Below, piece after piece: positions 37,475 through 47,925 of a stretch of DNA of 64,000 nt. Each line of letters begins with the position of its first letter. The first letter of the stretch is position 1. This DNA is from Pirellula sp. (GTDB lineage Bacteria > Planctomycetota > Planctomycetia > Pirellulales > Lacipirellulaceae). The stretch lies in contig PNKX01000023.1 in assembly GCA_013822725.1 (NCBI GenBank), positions 1 through 64,000 of the forward strand, in the 5' to 3' direction. The notes beneath the pieces were generated by a model that saw only the letters and a program-made list of their open reading frames with translations, was not told where the DNA came from and did not search any database. The position numbers and the translations under genes are program-made.

Positions 37475-39856
37475 CTAATCCTCAAGCAATCCCTTGAGCT
37501 TCTCGCGCTGTTCTTGCTGCGTTCGCTCTTTGAGTTGCTCCTGATCCTTCACGATCCCGCGGAGCAGTTCCACTAACTCATTGTACTCCTCAAGCTCCAG
37601 CATACGATCAAGCACCGCTTTCATCGCTTCTTCGACCGTTTGAGCGGCCGACTTTGCGGCGGCTAGCGGTTCTGCCGCCTCCGCGGAGCCGGCTTGGTAG
37701 GCCGTTTCCAAGGCCTCCAGCCGCGTTTCAAACTCGGGGAGCAGTTCGCCGCTGATTTCTTTGAGCGGTTCCGAAATGCCACGCTCCAGTCGCTCCTTCA
37801 ATTCCTCCGTATCGACGCGATTGTTGATCAACTCCGCGACGATCTCATCGAAGCCGCCGGCGACGCCGGCCGTCTCGAATCCAAGTTGCGTCGCGCTCTG
37901 CCGCGCGCCGCCGATCCGCGACAGGTCGCGTTGCCGGATTCGCTCGGGGTCGTCTCCAGCGGCTGCTTCATCGTCCTCTGGAGGCGTTGCGGTCGTTTCG
38001 GCCGCGGCAGGCGCTGTGGGTTCGCCGGCCGGGCCTGCAGTATCGTCCGCGCCGGGGGCCGCCGCGGCAAGATCAATGCGGTCGAGCAGTTCGCCGACGC
38101 CGATCATTTTCTCGTGGATTGCCGCAAACCGCTGCCGCAGCCCCAACTCGCGTTTTTCGAGAATTGCCCGCAGTTCCGAAGGGGTCACCACGTCGAGGAC
38201 GAACCGCTGGCTCCCTCCAATATGGGGTTCCGCCCCCAAATCGTAGGCGTCGCGCCCCTTCACCGAGAGCGACAGTTTTTGCCCCGGCTTCACGGCGACG
38301 AGCGGCTGCTTCGTCGCCGGATCCGACTCAGCCAGATCGAACGACTCGGTCATCGCCAGATTCGTCATCCCGTCAGGCTGCGTCCGCAAGGGTCGGCGGT
38401 TCGAGGCGCCTTCGTCGATCATGTAGTCGAACCAGGCCTCTTCGAGGCCATAGTCGTCGGTGACGCTGCCGGCGAGCGGAATCGTCGATTGCGGCGTGAT
38501 CGCCGAGCCGATGCCGCGCAGCTGCACCGAAGCTTCCGGAGTTTGGTCCGGCACGACCGAGAGCGGCAGTCGAAAAGGATCGCGGTTTTCCACGCCATCG
38601 GCGTCGCGCAGCGAAATGGCGAAGACGCAGTCGCTGGCCGCCGCTGGGATTTCGAAACTGAATACCTTGGGATCGGCGGCGTCGACTTGCGCGGTCAGAT
38701 CGGTCTGCTCTACTGAGTCACGCACCGTCGCCGACACGAGCGGCTTGTTCGCTTCGATCCGGCAGACCGCTTTCGCCCCCTCAGGAAGCTCGGCCCGGCC
38801 GCTCACAGGAATCGAACGCGGTTCGCGCCGCATGTAAGCCGGATAATCGACCTCCAGCCAGACCCGCGTGATCGCCGGCCTCTCGACGGCGTGGAGTCGC
38901 AGGTTGCGAATCCGGTCGTCGCCGCCAATGACGTCGAACTCCAGGTCGCTGCTCACTTTGAACGTGTAGCCGTATTGTTGAGCGTCGTCGCGTCCTGGCT
39001 CGGCGTCGCCGATCTTCAGCATCGGCCCGCTGCCGCGGCCGCCGTCACTCGGTCGCCGCCAACGAATTTCGACTTCTTCCGGCGCGACATGTCCCTGCGT
39101 GATCGACGCTAGGACCGACAAGGGAAAATCATCGTCGCGGGCCACGTTGATTACGGGGGAAGCGTCTCGATCCTCGAAGCCGACGACAGTGAGTTGCACG
39201 CGACGCGGCCAGAGTTGCTCGCTCAGCCGCAGGCGATCGAGATAGAAGTCGAAGGCGCCTCGCTGCGCGATCGCAAAGACCACGATCGCGGCGAGCAGGC
39301 CAACGGCCGCCACTCCCTTACGCGTCAACGGTCGCATGTCAAAGACGCGACGCAGCGCGATCTCCGGCATCGCCGCCGCGGCGTTGCGACTCGCGGCGGT
39401 GAGCAACTCGCGACTGGCCCCATCGTACGGGAGGGCGAGGCTCCCGCCGAGCCGTGAACGTGGCGCCGGCTCAGCAGGAGCTTCGCCCTCCCACTCGCCG
39501 AGGCCCTGAGCCGCTTGGACCGTCGTGACGAGCCCTTCGCGCAACTGCGGGTATTGCCGTTCGACCAGCAGCGCCAAGCTGTCATCCGGCAGCGGCGCGA
39601 AGAGCCGCCGGCCAATGTATCGCCACCCGGCTGCCACGCCCGCGACGACGACGACGCCCCACATCGCGACGCGGAGCGCCGGTTGCGGTTCAAACATCCA
39701 GTCGAGGGCCAGCCCGAGCCAAAAACCGAGCCCGACGACAATCGCCACCGCCGCCAACCCCTCGGCCAAGCTGTAGAGCCGCACCAGCAACCGCAGTCGC
39801 GACACCTTTTGCGCGACTGGTCGAGGAATTTCAAATGGTAATGACGCCGTTGCCAT
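37475..39856 (-). CDS. DUF4175-like membrane protein with translated repeat insertion
   Basis: A 793-residue membrane protein. Three hydrophobic segments lie near the N-terminus (about 30-53, 64-82 and 176-194), followed by a large extracytoplasmic part with beta-rich Ig-like regions (VWLEVDYPAYMRREPRS; SVTDDYGLEEAWFDYMI) and a helical C-terminus (ELLRGIVKDQEQLKERTQQEQREKLKGLLED). This layout resembles the DUF4175 family. Residues 122-143 (WEGEAPAEP ... GGSLALP) are the translation of a palindromic repeat at 39429-39492 and are probably an insertion. A 115-base gap with a perfect inverted repeat separates it from the upstream VWA gene. Confidence 0.82.
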   Translation of the reverse strand: MATASLPFEIPRPVAQKVSRLRLLVRLYSLAEGLAAVAIVVGLGFWLGLALDWMFEPQPALRVAMWGVVVVAGVAAGWRYIGRRLFAPLPDDSLALLVERQYPQLREGLVTTVQAAQGLGEWEGEAPAEPAPRSRLGGSLALPYDGASRELLTAASRNAAAAMPEIALRRVFDMRPLTRKGVAAVGLLAAIVVFAIAQRGAFDFYLDRLRLSEQLWPRRVQLTVVGFEDRDASPVINVARDDDFPLSVLASITQGHVAPEEVEIRWRRPSDGGRGSGPMLKIGDAEPGRDDAQQYGYTFKVSSDLEFDVIGGDDRIRNLRLHAVERPAITRVWLEVDYPAYMRREPRSIPVSGRAELPEGAKAVCRIEANKPLVSATVRDSVEQTDLTAQVDAADPKVFSFEIPAAASDCVFAISLRDADGVENRDPFRLPLSVVPDQTPEASVQLRGIGSAITPQSTIPLAGSVTDDYGLEEAWFDYMIDEGASNRRPLRTQPDGMTNLAMTESFDLAESDPATKQPLVAVKPGQKLSLSVKGRDAYDLGAEPHIGGSQRFVLDVVTPSELRAILEKRELGLRQRFAAIHEKMIGVGELLDRIDLAAAAPGADDTAGPAGEPTAPAAAETTATPPEDDEAAAGDDPERIRQRDLSRIGGARQSATQLGFETAGVAGGFDEIVAELINNRVDTEELKERLERGISEPLKEISGELLPEFETRLEALETAYQAGSAEAAEPLAAAKSAAQTVEEAMKAVLDRMLELEEYNELVELLRGIVKDQEQLKERTQQEQREKLKGLLED
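39429..39492. repeat. In-frame palindromic repeat encoding GEAPAEP
   Basis: Two 25-base arms, 39429-39453 and 39468-39492, each contain GGGAGGGCGA(A/G)GCTCC and are inverted to each other with three mismatches, around a 14-base centre. On the minus strand the element reads as EGEAPAEP and GGSLALP within the DUF4175-like protein. The same peptide is familiar as a repeat translated in other planctomycete proteins. Confidence 0.85.
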
Positions 39857-39891
39857 GCTTAGTCGATCTGTAATCCTACTGTGAACTTGCC

Positions 39892-39971
39892 ACGCGTCAT
39901 TCTGAGCGGAGCGAAGAATCTGGCGCCTCGAATGGGGTTCTAGATTCTTCGCTCCGCTCAGAATGACGCGT
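39892..39971. repeat. Perfect 30-bp inverted repeat inside the operon
   Basis: Arms at 39892-39921 and 39942-39971 are exactly complementary and enclose a 20-base spacer. The core is TCATTCTGAGCGGAGCGAAG. A shorter cousin (TCATCCTGAGCGCAGCAAAG) occurs at 59845-59869. It lies between the second VWA gene and the DUF4175-like gene, starting immediately after the VWA stop codon in transcription order, so it could attenuate or process the message. Confidence 0.9.
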
Positions 39972-42506
39972 TTACGCCAACTTCAACAACCGCCGCAACA
40001 ACCACTCTGAACAAAGCGCCCCGCAAATCACCGCCAGCAACCACTGATTCAGCGACTCCGCAAACGCCTCATCGGGCTTGCCGCGCAGAATCTTCGTCTC
40101 CGCCCGGCTCTCGATCAACTCGCCAGCCGGCGGCAACGCGCTGTCGCCGGTCGCCGCCAACTGCGGGCTGGCGTAATACTTCCCTCCAGATCGCGCCGCG
40201 ATCGCCGTCAACAATTCTTCGTTCCGCCGCGTCTCGGCAAACTCCAAATCGGGGACCGTCGCCGTGATCCGCTTCACGAGCGGCTCGTCAGTCTGCTCCG
40301 GCGGCGCCAGTTCAATCCGATAGGAACCCTCGTTTGAGACAGTGAACTGCCCCACAAAGTTCCCCGGTCGGCTTTCGTCCGCAATGAGATCGATGTTCAC
40401 TCCTTGATTGTTCGGCCCCGTGACGCGCGCCGATACCCGCGGCACATCCAACGGTTCGCGACTCGGCGTGCTGAGTTGGGCCCGCACGACCACCGTATCA
40501 CCAACGAAGTAGCGGTCACGCTCCACGAGCAACCGGCCGACTGACGAGCCGCGCAGCAGTCGCCCCTGACTCACATGCCGCACGAGTTGCGTGTAGAGCC
40601 GTTCGTAGTACCCCGGATCGAGCGTCCTTAGCCGCCAAAGCTCGCCGCTCCCCATATAGAAGACGCGGCCGGCGCCGTAAAACTGGTCGGCGAAATAGAC
40701 GGGCCGTTCTACCGAGATTCCTGCTTCCGGGTCGCTGTAGCGACCATACACCTGGGCGCCTGGCTTCGGTCCCTTTACGGCGTAACAACCGAATACGCCG
40801 GGGAACCGCGACCACCGGTCGCGGCTTTCCTCGGGGGTGTCCCCCAGCCACAAGAAGTCGGCCTCTATCCCCTCGCGCGTCATTTCAATCTGCCAAGGCG
40901 TCTGCGATCCATACAACCCATCGTCGAGCAGCGTCATCCGCTGCTGGAACTCTACCGGGTAAAGAGCCCGAATCTTGCCGTGCTCTGGACTCTGCACCCA
41001 GCTGGCCGTATGGACCGGTCCCGCCACGACGATCAAGCCGCCCGCCTCTTCAGCGACCCACTGTTCCAGCAGATCGACCTGTTGCGCGTCGAGTTGCGTC
41101 CAGTCGGGATCAAACGCGACGATCACGTCGTAGTCGAACAACTCCTCCTTGGTCGAGGGGAACGCTTCCAATACCTTGTCGGCGTCCTGCGAAATGCCTG
41201 GCGGCGACATCTGCAACCAGACGTCGACGTTCGCATGGCGGTCGCGTTTCAGCTGATTCCGCAGGAAGCGATAGTCGCGCGTCGCTCCGCTGGCGATCAA
41301 TAGTACCTTCGTGCTGGTTTCGACGACGTCGATCTCCGCGCTGCGGCGGTTATCGTCGCCATATTGGTCGTCGGGGGGGGCGACGATGCGGGCTTCGAGT
41401 TCGAGCCGCCCAATTGCCGCCGGCTCGATATCGAACTCCACCGGCACTGTTTCGCCTTCGGCTTCGAGCGTCACTTGTTCCTGCCCAATGCGGACCTCCG
41501 CGGCGCCCTCCCCTTCCCGGGCGTAAAGCTCCACGTCAAACGTCCGACCCGCGTAGCCCTCGCCCTGAACGAGCGCGCGAACCGCCACTTTGTCTTCGGG
41601 ATAGGCCCGCGACGGGGCGATCAATTCCTGCAGACGCAAGTTCCGGCGTGGCGCGGTCGAACCGACGCCCACGGTGACGATGGGCGACTTCGCCAGCGCT
41701 GCCGCATCGGCAACCGCCAGCGGATCGACGCCAAGGTTTTGTCCCCCGTCTGAGAACGCATAAATCCCAGCCAGCGGCCCGCCCGCCTGATCGGCAAGCG
41801 CCGCCGCCAGCGCATCGCCGAGCCGCGTCTCCGCCCCACTCGGCTTCAACGCCTCAAAAAGCCGCGACCGTTGGTCGCGGTCAGCGTCACGCACCGCGTC
41901 GCCCTCGCCAGTCGATTCCGCGGCGGCGTTTTCCGGCGGGGTCCCGCGACCGCCGGTCGCGGCTTTGTCGCGTTTCCATTGCGCCACGCGGCGGACGTCG
42001 GCGTCGAATACCGCCACCGTGACGTCGTGCTGGCTGCGCAGTTCCTTGATCAGCGGCGAATCCTGCAGCGCCCGCAACACGGCGTCGCTGCGACTCAGCC
42101 CCGCGTCATCGCCGACCTTCTCATCCTCCACCGCCATGCTTTGGCTGGCATCGACGAGCACCGCGACGCGCGACTCCGTGACGATTTCCTGATCAGTCCG
42201 CTTGAGCGGCTCCAGAAAAAAGACAATCGCCCCGGCGAACGCGACCAGCCGTAGGGCGCCAAGCACCAGCGTCGCCCACCGCGGCAACGCAACGCTCTCA
42301 CGCCGGTACTGCCACGCGACGAACACGACGAGCAGCACCGCCGCCACCGCCACGCCGAGCCACAGCCAGCGCGGATCGTCAAACTGCTCCAACCGCCCCA
42401 GCCGGTACGTCACCAGCTCATCGCCCCCAGCCGCTTGCGGCTTAGCGTCTACCCCCGACGAGGCCGCCGTCTGCCCGAACGTCAGCATTTGCATCCAGCC
42501 ATTCAT
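39972..42506 (-). CDS. VWA-domain membrane protein with in-frame REP insertions
   Basis: An 844-residue membrane protein. Two helices lie at about 48-66 and 80-98, followed by a von Willebrand A domain whose metal site begins DASQS (119-123), and a C-terminal helix (LNQWLLAVICGALCSEWLLRRL). The middle contains a glutamine-amidotransferase-like alpha/beta region (YDVIVAFDPDWTQLDAQQVDLLEQWV ... GGLIVVAG) seen in related planctomycete proteins. Residues 181-217 are encoded by an inserted REP doublet that splits the VWA domain, and residues 561-569 by a solitary REP. Its ATG overlaps the stop of the BatA-like gene by four bases (ATGA). Confidence 0.87.
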   Translation of the reverse strand: MNGWMQMLTFGQTAASSGVDAKPQAAGGDELVTYRLGRLEQFDDPRWLWLGVAVAAVLLVVFVAWQYRRESVALPRWATLVLGALRLVAFAGAIVFFLEPLKRTDQEIVTESRVAVLVDASQSMAVEDEKVGDDAGLSRSDAVLRALQDSPLIKELRSQHDVTVAVFDADVRRVAQWKRDKAATGGRGTPPENAAAESTGEGDAVRDADRDQRSRLFEALKPSGAETRLGDALAAALADQAGGPLAGIYAFSDGGQNLGVDPLAVADAAALAKSPIVTVGVGSTAPRRNLRLQELIAPSRAYPEDKVAVRALVQGEGYAGRTFDVELYAREGEGAAEVRIGQEQVTLEAEGETVPVEFDIEPAAIGRLELEARIVAPPDDQYGDDNRRSAEIDVVETSTKVLLIASGATRDYRFLRNQLKRDRHANVDVWLQMSPPGISQDADKVLEAFPSTKEELFDYDVIVAFDPDWTQLDAQQVDLLEQWVAEEAGGLIVVAGPVHTASWVQSPEHGKIRALYPVEFQQRMTLLDDGLYGSQTPWQIEMTREGIEADFLWLGDTPEESRDRWSRFPGVFGCYAVKGPKPGAQVYGRYSDPEAGISVERPVYFADQFYGAGRVFYMGSGELWRLRTLDPGYYERLYTQLVRHVSQGRLLRGSSVGRLLVERDRYFVGDTVVVRAQLSTPSREPLDVPRVSARVTGPNNQGVNIDLIADESRPGNFVGQFTVSNEGSYRIELAPPEQTDEPLVKRITATVPDLEFAETRRNEELLTAIAARSGGKYYASPQLAATGDSALPPAGELIESRAETKILRGKPDEAFAESLNQWLLAVICGALCSEWLLRRLLKLA
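40806..40830. repeat. Solitary REP inside the VWA gene
   Basis: CCGCGACCACCGGTCGCGGC followed by TTTCC is the same palindrome as the units flanking the RAYT at 22160-22182. It is read on the minus strand as SRDRWSRFP. I find no inverted partner nearby. Confidence 0.82.
41856..41968. repeat. In-frame REP doublet (REPIN) inside the VWA gene
   Basis: AAAAAGCCGCGACCGTTGG at 41856-41874 and CGCGACCGCCGGTCGCGGC followed by TTTG near 41944-41967 are inverted REP units about 60 bases apart. The order and orientation match the doublets that flank the RAYT at 21.4-22.2 kb. The reading frame of the VWA gene passes through without a stop. Confidence 0.88.
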
Positions 42507-44728
42507 GCGGCGCTCCTGGCCGCGGCCGGATGGTAACTCGCTGATACGGCGAAGAGTTGCTCAGCAATCAACAGCCCAGCAAGCAAGTAGAGCAGCGCAT
42601 CGCCCAGCCGATAGCCGGCCAGTTCATCGTCAGTCTCCGAAAACTCCGTCGCCAGCGAGTAGCGATACTCGACGCCGCGCAACCGCTCGGCAATCTCCTC
42701 GCGATTGACGAGCGCTAATTGCCCTTCGCCGACCGGCACGTTGACCGCCACAAAGCGCGTCTGCGGCTTGCCGTCTCGCGTCGTCAGTTCGAACCGCCAG
42801 ACGCCGCTCTGCGGTTTTCCCGGTGCCGTGATTTCGTACATGCCGTCCTTCGCCGCCGCCACGATCGACGCCGCGTTGCTCTCGCCGACGCCGGGGGCGC
42901 GAATCTTCACCTCAGGCTGGTACTGCGCCTCGGGCAACGTCAACTTGATCGGCTCATCAACGCCGCGGACATCGAACCGCCGTCGCGTCGCCGAGAGGTA
43001 GCCGACCAACTCGTTCGCGTAGATGGGAAAGACCGGGTTGAGACTCCAGTTGCTCCAAATCCCTTGATCGGTCGGCGTCGGGGCCAACTTGCCAAGATGG
43101 ACCAGCACGCGGCCGTCGCCGAACTTCTTCTCCATCGCGAGCGGCGCTCCGTTGCGTAGCTTCGCGATCGTGCTGACGTCGCCCGACTCCGGCGCCTTCC
43201 AATTCGGCTCCAGGGCGTAGTAGAAATCAACGTTCGCCACCGAAAGAAAGCTGTTTCGTTGCCCGGCAAAAACACGGAAGATCGGATGGTTGGCGACGCT
43301 CACATCAGGGCGGCCGTCGGTCGAATCGCGGAGTAATTGCGACGGCACGCCGAGCGGCGCCGGCAGCATGCCTTCACCGTCACGGTAGAGTTTTTCGTTG
43401 TAGAACGGCTGCTGCGACTGAGGTCCGAGGAAAACCGCGAGTCCCCCGCCGCTGCGGACGAACGACTCCAGCACTTCGACCTCGGCGTCGTCGAGCCGCG
43501 GCACGTCGAGCAGGGCGATCACCGCGAAGTTGGCCAGCGCTTCGTGATTGCGGAGGAAACTCGGCGGTTCGACCTGCGGACTCCAACCGCCGACGTTCTT
43601 GCCGCCGGGGCTAAGCGCGGTTCGCATGTAATAGCCGTCGTCTCCTTCGGCCGAACCGTCGATCACCAACACCGGAAACACCGGCGGGATATCAGCCGCG
43701 AAGTAGCGGCGATTATCGGTCAGCACCGCGTCGCTTTCCAAGCTGGCCGTCAATTCATGCGGACCAGCGACCGGGAATGTGACGCGAAAGCGTCGCGTCG
43801 CCTCTTCGCCCACCGGAATTTCGTCGATCTCCACGGCCGGCAGGCGATTGCCGTCTTGCTCGACCGCCACCGTCACCGCCGAGACGGCCGACTCGCCATA
43901 GTTGGCGACGGTCAGCTCCATCCACGTTTCCACGCCCGCCGCGCGAATGCCCGACTCCGGTTCCAATCGCGTGATGGCGAGATTCGGCCGCTCTTCGTAC
44001 ACCGTCTGCACCAACTGCAAATCGCCGACCCGCTCGCGCAGGCGTCCCATCAACTGCCGAATCTGCGCCTGCTCCTCCCATTGCGGCCGGCGGAAGTCGG
44101 TGATGAGATACGCGATCCGCGTTTCACCGTCGGTCGACTCCGGCAGCCGCGTCGCGGCCTGCAGGCCCTCGATCGGCCCGGCGTCGGTCTCCGAAGGGGC
44201 CATCTTGTCGAGCACCCGTTCGAGTTCAGTCATCAACTCGCCGTCGAGCGGTCGCCGGTCGATCTCCGGCCCAGCCCCCGCCGCCAGGCGCCGCGCCTCG
44301 GAGAAGCGCAGCAGCGTGACGAGTTGATTCTCGCTCTTGCCGCGGGCTTGCTCCAGCACGGCCGCGACGACGCGCTTCGCCTGATCGAACGCCGACGTCT
44401 CGTCCCAATGGTCGGCCATCGAGTAACTGTCGTCGAGCAGAATGAGATGATGCGTCACGCCGCGGCCGAACAGCCCCGCCCAGGTCGAGCGCACCACCGG
44501 CCCCGCGAGCATCAACACTACCGCCGCGATGGCGAGCGTGCGGAGCAACAGCAGCAGCAACTGCTTCAGCACGATCCACTTCTTGTTCTTCTTTTGGCTC
44601 TCCAACAAGAAGTCCATCGCCGCCCACTCAATCCGCCGATGCCGCCGCAGGTTGATCAAATGGATCACCAGCGGCGCCGCTATGAGCGGTAGGCCGAGAG
44701 TCAGCAATGTGGGAAGGAGGAACGACAC
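42503..44728 (-). CDS. BatA-like VWA membrane protein (aerotolerance-type)
   Basis: A 741-residue membrane protein. The start is a GTG at 44728. The N-terminal 80 residues (LLTLGLPLIAAPLVIHLINLRRHRRIEWAAMDFLL, in two blocks, then a second helix to about 78) are the BatA/aerotolerance N-terminal domain. A VWA domain follows with its metal-site motif DDSYS at 99-103. Beta-rich segments fill the centre, then a region with a large ThuA/GATase-like fold (FPVLVIDGSAEGDDGYYMRTAL ... LAVFLGPQSQQPFYNEKLYRDGEG), and a C-terminal helix (YLLAGLLIAEQLFAV). Proteins of this sort work with MoxR and DUF58 partners, which are directly upstream here. Confidence 0.9.
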   Translation of the reverse strand: MSFLLPTLLTLGLPLIAAPLVIHLINLRRHRRIEWAAMDFLLESQKKNKKWIVLKQLLLLLLRTLAIAAVVLMLAGPVVRSTWAGLFGRGVTHHLILLDDSYSMADHWDETSAFDQAKRVVAAVLEQARGKSENQLVTLLRFSEARRLAAGAGPEIDRRPLDGELMTELERVLDKMAPSETDAGPIEGLQAATRLPESTDGETRIAYLITDFRRPQWEEQAQIRQLMGRLRERVGDLQLVQTVYEERPNLAITRLEPESGIRAAGVETWMELTVANYGESAVSAVTVAVEQDGNRLPAVEIDEIPVGEEATRRFRVTFPVAGPHELTASLESDAVLTDNRRYFAADIPPVFPVLVIDGSAEGDDGYYMRTALSPGGKNVGGWSPQVEPPSFLRNHEALANFAVIALLDVPRLDDAEVEVLESFVRSGGGLAVFLGPQSQQPFYNEKLYRDGEGMLPAPLGVPSQLLRDSTDGRPDVSVANHPIFRVFAGQRNSFLSVANVDFYYALEPNWKAPESGDVSTIAKLRNGAPLAMEKKFGDGRVLVHLGKLAPTPTDQGIWSNWSLNPVFPIYANELVGYLSATRRRFDVRGVDEPIKLTLPEAQYQPEVKIRAPGVGESNAASIVAAAKDGMYEITAPGKPQSGVWRFELTTRDGKPQTRFVAVNVPVGEGQLALVNREEIAERLRGVEYRYSLATEFSETDDELAGYRLGDALLYLLAGLLIAEQLFAVSASYHPAAARSAA

Positions 44729-44753
44729 CGATTATTTACTTCCAATACTTCTT

Positions 44754-44862
44754 GCCGCGAAGAGGCACAAGAAACGCAAAAAATGACGAGGGAAACTGAT
44801 CAACACGCCATCTCATTTAATCGCTTATTCTGTTCTTTGCGTCTTATGCGACTTTTCGCGGC
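44754..44862. repeat. Imperfect inverted repeat between DUF58 and BatA-like genes
   Basis: Arms GCCGCGAAGAGGCACAAGAA at 44754-44773 (continuing to 44781) and TTTGCGTCTTATGCGAC with TTTTCGCGGC ending at 44862 are largely complementary. The centre is A/T-rich. It fills the 151-base gap in an otherwise tight operon. It resembles the GCGAAG-type nested repeats at 55834-56003. Confidence 0.7.
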
Positions 44863-45744
44863 TAAACGTATTTGATTGCTTACTTCCGCGCCGCCAACCG
44901 CCGACTCAAAAACGCCGCCAGCGCCGCATCCATTGGTTGGCTGGTTCGAATCAACTCATAATCAACCGCGTCGCGCGCACACCCATGCCGCAGCGACGAT
45001 ACGAACTTCTCGACCGCCGCCAGATACCCTTCACGCAGCGCCCGCGGATTGCAGTTCAAATGAGCCGGCAGTTCCAGCCCCTCAAACCGCGTTGGCCCGT
45101 CGAACGGAAAATCGAGCTCGTCATCATCCATGATGTGGAGCACCAGCACGTCATGCCCCCGTTGCCGCAACAGCCGCAAGCCGCGGAGCGTCGACGCCAC
45201 GTCACCGAGCAGGTCGGAGACGACCACAATCAACCCGCGACGATAGTTTTCCTCAGCGATCAATCGCAGCACGTTGCCGGGATCAGTCTTCGCCTGCGGG
45301 CGATTCGCATCGAGCGCCTGGACGATCGACGACAGATGCACCTGCGTGCTCCGCATCGGCGTGCGGGCGCGAATCTTTTCGTCGAACGCCAGACACGCCA
45401 CCGCGTCATGCTGCCGCAACAGCAGGTACGCCAGGCTCACGGCCGCCGTCGCCGCGTACTCGTACTTATTCAGCGGTCCGCGGCCATATTCCATGCTCTT
45501 CGATACGTCGACGACCAGCGTGCAGCGCATGCTGGCGTCTTCCTCGAACTGCTTCACGTACAATCGGTCGGCCTTCGCCCAGACCTTCCAATCGACGTGG
45601 CGCAGATCGTCGCCCGGCGCGTACTGGCGGTGCTGAAGGAATTCAATCGATCGGCCAAAGTACGGGCTGCGATGCATCCCGCTCATGAACCCTTCGACGA
45701 CGTGCCGTGCACGAATCTCCAGGCGTCCGATCCGGCGAATCGCC

Positions 45745-46800
<1,056 letters not shown>

Positions 46801-46843
46801 GCAGGAAATCTCGTTGAGGATTCGATAGTCAGCAGGCTGTCGA

Positions 46844-47878
46844 CTAGCGCTGATAGATCGGGAGGTATGCGTTGTCCAATTGCAGAATGATCAGATTAAG
46901 CGCCGTCGTATAGACGGGACCGACGTAGCCTTGGTTCCATGTGTACGCCGTTTCGTCGCCAATTTTCACCGCCGTCGCGTCGCCGAGAATTCGTTTCTCG
47001 ACTGCCGCCCGGTAGTCGTCCCACACCGCCCCCCCCTCGCGGTACTGCACCTGCGAGTAATAAAAGTGGGCGTAGTGCCAGTGGCCAAAACTGTCGCGCG
47101 CCGCGGGATCGAGTTGCTTCTGGCAATACTCCATCATCCGCGGGACGTAATCATCGTCGTATTCGCCCGCATTGTACAGACAGGCGATGGCCGCGGCGGT
47201 AATCGCCGGCCGCCCGCCCCCTCCTTTGGAGCTGTACTGCACGGCCCCGTCCTTGAGCGTGCAGTTGTGGATGTACTTGACCGCTTTCTCAATCACTTCG
47301 TTCGGAACCGGGATGCCGGCGTTCCGCGCCCCGCGCAGCCCTTGCACTTGCGTGATCGTCGTCGATCCTTCGTCGAATCCGCCCCCATCCTTAGCGCTCA
47401 CATATCCCCACCCGCCCGCCGGGGTTTGGGCGAAGCCAGTAAATTCCACGGCGTTCGTCAGCACGCGAATCAACTCGGTCCGCCGCTCCATGTCCTCTTC
47501 TTCGCCGAGCACTTCAGAAAGGAACAGCATCGCGAACCCGTGTCCGTAGGTGTATCGATCGTCATCCTTATCGCCGATCAGTCCGTTCGGCCGGCTGCGG
47601 TTGGTGAGATAATCGACCGCCCGGCGGATGTTCTCGGCGTACTTACCCTGCGTGGTGGTCGAACCTTCGCACAACATCGCCATGCCGGCCAGCGCCGTCA
47701 TCGCCGTCGGGTAGCGGCCTTGCGCCGTCCAATGGCCCAGCTTGTGCTGTTGCGACGCCAGCCATTCCAGGCCGCCGTCCACGTGCGATTTCACCGCAGG
47801 ATCGCTGACGCGAGCCAGCGCTGGCGGCGCGCTGGCGACGAAGGCCAGCAACGCGAAGCTGAAAATCCGTTTCAACAT
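46844..47878 (-). CDS. Exported prenyltransferase/squalene-cyclase-fold protein
   Basis: A 344-residue exported protein with a signal peptide ([22 protein letters not shown]) and an alpha/alpha-toroid of the terpene cyclase/prenyltransferase type. Repeats of the QW-like kind are visible: [36 protein letters not shown]-like ([14 protein letters not shown]) and [12 protein letters not shown]. No DxDD or DDxD cyclase motif is seen, and the protein is exported, so an enzymatic role in terpene making is unlikely; related secreted planctomycete proteins are uncharacterised. It lies between the beta-propeller gene and MoxR with gaps of 48 and 43 bases. Confidence 0.88.
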   Translation of the reverse strand: MLKRIFSFALLAFVASAPPALARVSDPAVKSHVDGGLEWLASQQHKLGHWTAQGRYPTAMTALAGMAMLCEGSTTTQGKYAENIRRAVDYLTNRSRPNGLIGDKDDDRYTYGHGFAMLFLSEVLGEEEDMERRTELIRVLTNAVEFTGFAQTPAGGWGYVSAKDGGGFDEGSTTITQVQGLRGARNAGIPVPNEVIEKAVKYIHNCTLKDGAVQYSSKGGGGRPAITAAAIACLYNAGEYDDDYVPRMMEYCQKQLDPAARDSFGHWHYAHFYYSQVQYREGGAVWDDYRAAVEKRILGDATAVKIGDETAYTWNQGYVGPVYTTALNLIILQLDNAYLPIYQR

Positions 47879-47925
47879 GGTGAGGTCCAGAACGAGTCGT
47901 TACTCATGGCGGCAGGCGCCGACGT

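Noticed and set aside
46844-47878. Terpene cyclase activity of the prenyltransferase-fold protein
   Set aside because: It has the toroid repeats but lacks a DxDD-type catalytic motif and carries a signal peptide, so a hopanoid-type enzyme is unlikely.
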